Assembly (NCBI RefSeq): GCF_015665295.1
Contig: NZ_JADFAJ010000018.1
Span: 1 to 64,000 of the forward strand
Direction: 5' to 3'
Length of the DNA stretch: 64,000 nt
From: Maricaulis sp.
GTDB taxonomy: Bacteria > Pseudomonadota > Alphaproteobacteria > Caulobacterales > Maricaulaceae
Position 1 is the first letter of the stretch. Each line of letters starts with the position of its first letter. A program made the translations under genes and the position numbers. Below the pieces are notes generated by a model. That model did not search any database. It had not been told where the DNA came from and saw nothing but the letters and a program-made list of their open reading frames with translations. Positions 59,236-64,000 of this stretch are shown one piece after another.

Positions 59236-59431
59236 TGGTCCGAAAGGACCAGGGATCGCCGGAGAGGTGGCTCCAAGGAGCAGGTTCGCAAGAACCGGTT
59301 CCACAAGGGCAGGCCGGAAGGAAAGGCCCGCAAGGGTTCCCGAATTCAGGTCAGGTTCCAAGGCAAGGGTCCGCAAGGACCGGCGCGGAGGGCTCACCGA
59401 ACCGGAGGGACTGAACCGACCGCAAGGCCGG
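59236..59431 (+). ncRNA. Candidate structured RNA: tandem GNRA-capped hairpins
   Basis: Within 196 bases the plus strand can form TGGTCC-GAAA-GGACCA (59236-59251), GGTTC-GCAA-GAACC (59283-59296), CCC-GCAA-GGG with flanking G-T pairs (59327-59336), GGTCC-GCAA-GGACC (59368-59381) and CCGaCC-GCAA-GGcCGG (59416-59431, one mismatch). All loops are GNRA on the plus strand only, which argues for a plus-strand RNA. No Rfam family is recognised. A basic repetitive protein or chance GC-rich repeats are the alternatives. Confidence 0.4.
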
Positions 59432-59929
59432 GGACCAGGGCGCCAAGATGCCAGCGCTGCCTCACCGCGGTGCTGCCCCGATCGAAAGAGAGGGGACGCG
59501 GATGGGAAAGGGGTCAAACCCGGAACCGGACGCAACACGGCCGCCCGCCTCCTTACCTCTTGCCAGGTCAGGGACGGGCGGTTGGTGCGTCTGGGTTAAG
59601 GTGCGCCGGCGAATTTCTAGGCGCATTGGCGCGTGGATTTCCTGCCTCGACCCCCGCACGCCGCTCCGGTGTTTTGTCCGATCAGTCTTTCGACGCGACC
59701 CGTCAGCCCCTATTTTTCCTCGGAAATCAGCGATTATTCCCGTTTCAGGCGAATATCCTATTCGTGCGATATTGCTACCATTCGCGTAAGGCGTTGAGAC
59801 GCCGTCTGAAACACGCCTGGCGCGAAAGCTGAACAGGAAATTAATCAAATATGAGCTGCGTTCACCGGATCTGGCGCCAGAATGTGCGGCGTCGGGCAGG
59901 CCATGCCCGCAACTCTAGGCTGGACTGAC

Positions 59930-60154
59930 ATGAATATCCCCGGACTTGATCGCTGGCGAGTGAACGAATGGGCGGGCTATGCCCGGGCCATCGCGCTTGT
60001 CTGCTGGTCCGTGGCAGTCCTGATGACCGGAGCGATGGGCTGGTCGGCCTGGCGGGCCTTCGACAATGCGGCCGAAAGCGTCGATCGCGTGGTTGCCCGG
60101 CACGAGGCGGGCGTCGTTGCCAAGAGCCGGGACATCTTCATCGCTCGCCGCTAG
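59930..60154 (+). CDS. Small single-helix membrane protein
   Basis: 74 residues: MNIPGLDRWRVNEW, one helix (YARAIALVCWSVAVLMTGAMGW) and an amphipathic C-terminus (AFDNAAESVDRVVARHEAGVVAKSRD). ATG 59930 is chosen over 59882, which adds an unlikely N-terminus. Ribosome site is weak. Unknown function, moderate confidence that it is a gene. Confidence 0.45.
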   Translation: MNIPGLDRWRVNEWAGYARAIALVCWSVAVLMTGAMGWSAWRAFDNAAESVDRVVARHEAGVVAKSRDIFIARR

Positions 60155-60234
60155 ATTTCTGACATCCAGAACAGGTTTCGGGTGGCTGCCCGGTCCGGCG
60201 CTGCGCTAGAGTGACGGCTTTCCGGGAGGACACC

Positions 60235-61065
60235 GTGTCGACAGCCGCGCTTGAACCTGAAGACTATATCATCGGTACCAATGATGCCGAGGTTCGCCGG
60301 CTCGGTGAACAGCACGCGATCTGGCGCGAGAGTGCCTTGTCCTGCTGGCGACGCGCCGGGTTGAAGCCCGGCATGACCGTGCTCGATCTCGGCTGCGGTC
60401 CCGGCTATGCGAGTTTCGACCTCGCGCGTCTCGTCGGGCCGCAGGGGCAGGTGATTGCCGTCGACCAGTCGACCCATTTCCTTGCCGCGCTCGAGGCCGG
60501 CGCAGGTCAGCGCGGGCTTTCAAATATCCGCACGCTGCAGGCTGACGTCACGTCGATGGACTGGACACAGCTCGGTTGCGATGCCGTCTGGACACGCTGG
60601 TGCCTGTCTTTCGTACCCGGCGCGGATGGCGTGCTCGCCGGGCTTGACCAGGCGCTCCAGCCGGGCGGCGTCGTGATGATGCAGGAATATGTCGACTATC
60701 GCAGTTTCCGCATCGAGCCTGCCGAGCCGGTATTCGAGCGTTTCATCGCGGCGGTCCGGGACAGCTGGGTCCATTTCGGCGGCGATCCTGAAATCGGACG
60801 GCGCCTTCCGGCCATGGGCGAGGCGCTGGGCTGGTCCGTGCAGGCCCTGACCCCGATCATCCATGCCGCCCGTCCGGGCGATGTGCTCTGGACCTGGCCC
60901 AAGGCCTGGCTGCAGGAGGCGCCCGACCGGCTGGTCGCGCTGGGTTTTCTGACCGCTGATGAGGCCACCGATTTCCGGCAATTCCTGGCCCGACGCGACG
61001 CCGATCCGGCGAGCCTGCTGATGACCCCGATGGTGATGGAAATGATTGCCCGCAAACCGCAGTGA
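60235..61065 (+). CDS. SAM-dependent methyltransferase
   Basis: 276 residues of class I methyltransferase fold: motif I VLDLGCGPGYASFDLARLVG, motif II IAVDQSTHFL, SNIRTLQADVTSMDW and LQPGGVVMMQEYVDY. UbiE/small-molecule type, substrate unknown. The start is GTG 60235, with CGGGAGGA six bases upstream; the in-frame GTG at 60211 lacks a good site. Confidence 0.87.
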   Translation: MSTAALEPEDYIIGTNDAEVRRLGEQHAIWRESALSCWRRAGLKPGMTVLDLGCGPGYASFDLARLVGPQGQVIAVDQSTHFLAALEAGAGQRGLSNIRTLQADVTSMDWTQLGCDAVWTRWCLSFVPGADGVLAGLDQALQPGGVVMMQEYVDYRSFRIEPAEPVFERFIAAVRDSWVHFGGDPEIGRRLPAMGEALGWSVQALTPIIHAARPGDVLWTWPKAWLQEAPDRLVALGFLTADEATDFRQFLARRDADPASLLMTPMVMEMIARKPQ

Positions 61066-61148
61066 AGGGCGGTCATGCAGGCGCGAGGGCTGGCGCGCGC
61101 AGAGAAGCAGGCTAGCCTTGCCATGATTCAAGCAGTCAGGATTTCCGC

Positions 61149-62276
61149 ATGCATTACACCCTGATCGGAACACCGGTATCGCTCTACACGGGCAAGGTGC
61201 GCGGTTACTTGCGCTGGAAGAATGTCCCCTTCACCGAGCGCCTGTCGACGCGCGAGGTCTACAAGGCGGATATCCTGCCGCGGGTTGGCTGGCCGGTCAT
61301 TCCGGTTGTGATCCACGAGGACGGCTCGCCGCATGGCAAGACGCTGCAGGATACCAGCGATATTATCGACTATGTCGAAGCCCGCGAGCCCGGCCCGTCC
61401 ATCTATCCCGACACGCCGCGCCAGCGCTTCGCGGCGCTGGTGCTGGAACTGTTCGGGGACGAGTGGCTGGTCATCCCGGCCATGCACTATCGCTGGGCCT
61501 ATAATCGCGCATTCGCGCAGCAGGAGTTCGGCGCGACCAGCCATCCCCATCTCGCGCCGGAGGAACAGTTTGCTGCGGCCGAGAAGGCCGTCGGCTTCTT
61601 CTCCGGCTCCATTACCGGCCTTGGGGTGAATCCCGACAGCATTGCCGCGATCGAGACGGCCTATGAGGATTTCCTCACGGTCTTCGAGGCCCATCTTGGC
61701 GCGCATGACTGCCTGTTCGGATCGCGGCCCTCGATCGGGGATTACGGCCTGCTCGGCCCGCTCTACGCGCATTTGTTGCGCGACCCGAAATCCGGTGAGC
61801 TGATGCGCCGGCTGGCGCCGCGTGTCGCGGCCTGGGCCGAACGCTGTCACGCGCCGCAGCATTCGCTGACCGGGAATTTCCTTGCGAAGGACGATATTCC
61901 GCCTGGCGTGATGGAATTGCTGCACCGGTTTGCTGCGCAGCATTGGCCTGTGCTGCGCGATACCGCCGCGGCTTTGGCAGCGTGGGCTGCGGACAAGCAG
62001 GCGGGGACCGAAGTGCCGCGCATACTGGGCTTTCACAAGGCGCGGATCGGACATGGTGACAGTGCTGTCGAGACCGACCGCGCGATCATTCCCTTCCCGC
62101 TCTGGATGCTGCAGGGCGTGACCGATTATCGGGACAGCCTGACCGGCGCGGCGCGGCTCGCCGTCAGTGAATTGCTGCGCAGCATGGGTGCAGCAGATCT
62201 CGACGCATTCACGCTGCCGGTGCGTCTGGAACGCCGCCATTTCAAGCTCGCCCTGGCGGCTGAAACGGCGGCCTGA
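61149..62276 (+). CDS. Glutathione S-transferase-like protein, long form
   Basis: 375 residues: an N-terminal thioredoxin-like GST domain (YTLIGTPVSLYTGKVRGYLRW, WPVIPVVIHEDG, LQDTSDIIDYVE) and a helical domain that is about 150 residues longer than in ordinary GSTs (LFGSRPSIGDYGLLGPLYAHLL; later HFKLALAAE). Typical GST catalytic Ser/Cys/Tyr positions are unclear (TPVSLYTGK). It may act in detoxification, but the extra C-terminal part is unexplained. A LysR gene follows in the same direction. Confidence 0.82.
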   Translation: MHYTLIGTPVSLYTGKVRGYLRWKNVPFTERLSTREVYKADILPRVGWPVIPVVIHEDGSPHGKTLQDTSDIIDYVEAREPGPSIYPDTPRQRFAALVLELFGDEWLVIPAMHYRWAYNRAFAQQEFGATSHPHLAPEEQFAAAEKAVGFFSGSITGLGVNPDSIAAIETAYEDFLTVFEAHLGAHDCLFGSRPSIGDYGLLGPLYAHLLRDPKSGELMRRLAPRVAAWAERCHAPQHSLTGNFLAKDDIPPGVMELLHRFAAQHWPVLRDTAAALAAWAADKQAGTEVPRILGFHKARIGHGDSAVETDRAIIPFPLWMLQGVTDYRDSLTGAARLAVSELLRSMGAADLDAFTLPVRLERRHFKLALAAETAA

Positions 62277-62490
62277 TCAGGCGGCGGGACGCCGGACATC
62301 CATCGCCCGGGCGCTGCGGGTCCAGGATTGATGCCGCCGGTCGATCACGGCAATTGCCGGTGCCGGTGCGGCATGGGAGCCAAACAGGCGGAGCGATCAA
62401 TATCTCGTCCCCGTCGCCAGCCCATATGAATATATCGAGAAATACGATAAATACCCGGAAGCGAGACTTTCTGTTTCTTGTGGGGAATAA

Positions 62491-63381
62491 ATGGACCGGA
62501 TTGATGCACTCCGCCTGTTCTGCTCGGTGGCCGAGCTTGGCAGTTTCACCAAGGCCGCCGATCGCGAGGGCATGACGCCCGGTGCCGCGTCCAAGCAGAT
62601 TACGGCGCTTGAAGAGCGTTTGCAGGCGCGCCTGTTCGAACGCACGACGCGCTCGGTCCGGCTCACCGATGCGGGCGAGGCCCTGCTCGATCGCGTCCGG
62701 CCCTGGCTCGACGAGTATGACGGGCTGGAGCAGGGCGTGGCGGATGCGCGCTCGGCACCGGCCGGCCTGCTGCGCGTCTCGGCGCCGGTCGATTTTGGCG
62801 CCCGTCGCCTGATGCCGATCATCACGCAATTCATGACCGACTGGCCCGGCGTCGAGGTTCGGCTGTCGCTGGCTGATCGCATGGTCGATCTGGTCAATGA
62901 GGGCTTTGATGTCGGCGTGCGGATCGGCAATCTCACTGACAGCGCCCTGATCGCCAAACGCCTGGCGCCCGCCTGTATGGCGGTGGTGGCCTCGCCGGAC
63001 TATCTGGCCCGGGCCGGAACGCCGCAGCATCCGTCAGAGCTGGCGCAGCACGAGATGGTCATCGACCGCAACAAGCCGGCGCCGCAATTGCTGAAATTCC
63101 TGCGTGATGGCGAGGAGGTCGAAGTCCGCATCCATGGCCGGCTGTCGCTGAATGGCGCCGTCGCAGCGGTAACCGCGGCACAGGCCGGTGTCGGTATCGC
63201 CTGCTCACCGCGCTGGGCCGCCGAGCCGGCGATTGAGGCGGGGCGCGTTGTCGAGATCCTGACCGACTGGGAGTCAGAGCAGCGTTTCCTGTGGGCGGTC
63301 TTCCCGTCGAACCGCTATCTGGCGCACCGCGTCCGCCTGTTTGTCGACTTTCTCGCCACGCAGTTTACCGACCGGATCTGA
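62491..63381 (+). CDS. LysR-family transcriptional regulator
   Basis: 296 residues: HTH (FCSVAELGSFTKAADREGMTPGAASKQ), linker helix and a substrate-binding domain (LLRVSAPVDFGARRLMPII, VNEGFDVGVRIGNLTDSALIAKRL, VTAAQAGVGIACSPRW). This is the DsdC/AaeR-like branch that begins MDRIDALRLF. It is codirectional with the GST-like gene, 214 bases downstream of it; whether it controls that gene cannot be read from sequence. Confidence 0.92.
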   Translation: MDRIDALRLFCSVAELGSFTKAADREGMTPGAASKQITALEERLQARLFERTTRSVRLTDAGEALLDRVRPWLDEYDGLEQGVADARSAPAGLLRVSAPVDFGARRLMPIITQFMTDWPGVEVRLSLADRMVDLVNEGFDVGVRIGNLTDSALIAKRLAPACMAVVASPDYLARAGTPQHPSELAQHEMVIDRNKPAPQLLKFLRDGEEVEVRIHGRLSLNGAVAAVTAAQAGVGIACSPRWAAEPAIEAGRVVEILTDWESEQRFLWAVFPSNRYLAHRVRLFVDFLATQFTDRI

Positions 63382-63560
63382 CGGCCGGACGGATTGCGCC
63401 GCTCAGCTTGTGTTCATGTGTTAGGCTATTTAAGGGCAGTCGCGAGGAGATCCGCTGCCGGGCAGGGCAGCGTTGCTTGGCCGGGGTCTCGATCGCGCGG
63501 CGATTGGTGAATGCCTGTTCCGGGGCACCGGAGCCGGCGCAACAGGGGGTATCGGGACCG

Positions 63561-64000
63561 ATGAAGATGCGCGCACTCATTCTGGCAGGTCTGGGCTTGA
63601 GCCTGGGCGCTTGCGCCACAACCTACACACACAGTGCAGATGGGGGCGGCCTGGCCAGCGCGGCCTTCAACTATGCCCCGTCCTCGCGCGCGCCCGTGTC
63701 CGGCGCGGGCTATGAGCTGCTCGGCCATTCCGGCTGGGCGGGCCGGCTGTCCTATTATGACGATGAGGGCGATGCCCGGGCCCAGCTCGTGATGCGTTAC
63801 GCCGACGGACGCGAGGTCAACGCCCGGCTCGATATCGTGATGCCCTATCTTGATGGCGGGCTGCGCCAGTTCCGCGGCGCGGACCAGGACGGGCGCCCGG
63901 TTTCGGTCGAACTGCAGGCGGGCCCCTGTTCGTCACGCGAGGGCGGCACGCTGATTTACTTTGCCGACATGTCGATCGGCAACCAGACGGTCAGCGGGTG
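63561..64000 (+). CDS. Lipoprotein, truncated by the window end
   Basis: An open frame from ATG 63561 to the edge (146 codons). The start is a lipoprotein signal peptide, MKMRALILAGLGLSLGACAT, with lipobox LGAC. The mature part is beta-rich (GHSGWAGRLSYYDDEGDARA; LDIVMPYLDGGLRQFRG; GGTLIYFADMSIGNQ). No family recognised. It lies outside the longer ORFs because it runs off the window. Confidence 0.75.
   Translation, partial: MKMRALILAGLGLSLGACATTYTHSADGGGLASAAFNYAPSSRAPVSGAGYELLGHSGWAGRLSYYDDEGDARAQLVMRYADGREVNARLDIVMPYLDGGLRQFRGADQDGRPVSVELQAGPCSSREGGTLIYFADMSIGNQTVSG

Larger units (their letters stand above)
58993..59929. other. 937-base intergenic region after the beta-oxidation operon
   Basis: It contains the fadJ terminator (59023-59054), three phased DnaA-box-like 9-mers (59114-59164), a GC-rich hairpin (GCCGGCC-cgg-GGCCGGC, 59186-59202), a tandem GNRA hairpin array (59236-59431) and more palindromes (CAGCGCTG near 59452, CACCGCGGTG at 59464-59473). 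From ~59680 the sequence is AT-richer and may hold the promoter of the following small gene. Three overlapping frames stay open here but give Arg/Gly/Lys/Pro-rich products with no family similarity. Confidence 0.7.

Noticed and set aside
59096-59832. Arg/Lys/Gly-rich proteins in the 59 kb intergenic region
   Set aside because: Three frames are open in the same DNA and none shows a domain or good start site; repeated hairpins explain the biased composition better.
1-64000. CRISPR array, prophage or integrative element
   Set aside because: No regularly spaced direct repeats, cas genes, integrase or phage structural genes were seen; the only mobile signals are the IS edge and the palindromic repeats.

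Overview
The window is GC-rich (roughly 63-66% by eye), densely coded chromosomal DNA from an alphaproteobacterium of the Caulobacterales/Maricaulales type. The main evidence is a gcrA cell-cycle regulator gene, a podJ polar-organelle gene with a CcrM/DnaA/CtrA-like upstream region, two UrcA-family genes, DUF6460, a class I lysyl-tRNA synthetase and a DmdC-type beta-oxidation cluster. The content resembles a Maricaulis-like marine prosthecate bacterium; this is inference from gene content, not a database match.

Layout. 1-3.4 kb: the edge of a probable IS481-type element, then a carbon module made of an OxyR-like LysR regulator without the redox cysteines, a divergent SbtA bicarbonate transporter with an SbtB-like PII partner, and a secreted alpha-carbonic anhydrase. 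3.6-7.4 kb: gcrA, an ABC-2 permease, argD, hslO. 7.5-16 kb: GGDEF protein, TrkH, ApaG, dCTP deaminase, tRNA-Gly(CCC), a GT2 glycosyltransferase, SixA, a 1-Cys peroxiredoxin. 16.1-20.8 kb: a membrane-protein/XRE-regulator module and a TetR-controlled efflux operon. 20.8-32 kb: Aba4-like protein, LysK, a second membrane-protein/XRE module, a TonB-receptor-like protein, P450, an S24-like regulator lacking the catalytic pair, PyrD, MATE. 32-42.3 kb: UrcA pair, hotdog thioesterases, a REC protein, MscS, and an Lhr helicase/PdeM pair followed by a gene broken by one TGA. 42.3-49.7 kb: a TSUP exporter pair and podJ. 49.7-59 kb: a MerR-headed beta-oxidation cluster (two acyl-CoA dehydrogenases, thiolase, FadJ) that carries a DUF559 gene inside a perfect 28-bp inverted repeat. 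59-64 kb: a long intergenic stretch with phased DnaA-box-like 9-mers and a tandem array of GNRA-capped hairpins, then a methyltransferase, a GST-like protein, a LysR regulator and a lipoprotein cut by the window end.

The most interesting signals are (1) the OxyR-like regulator that has lost its cysteines but sits beside an OxyR-like operator and next to bicarbonate-uptake genes; (2) the DUF559 gene bounded by inverted palindromic repeats, with related repeats elsewhere in the window, which suggests a REP/RAYT-like element; (3) two paralogous membrane-protein plus XRE-regulator modules, each with inverted repeats bracketing its promoter; (4) the GNRA hairpin array after fadJ; and (5) the podJ upstream region that combines GANTC sites, a perfect DnaA box and CtrA-like boxes.
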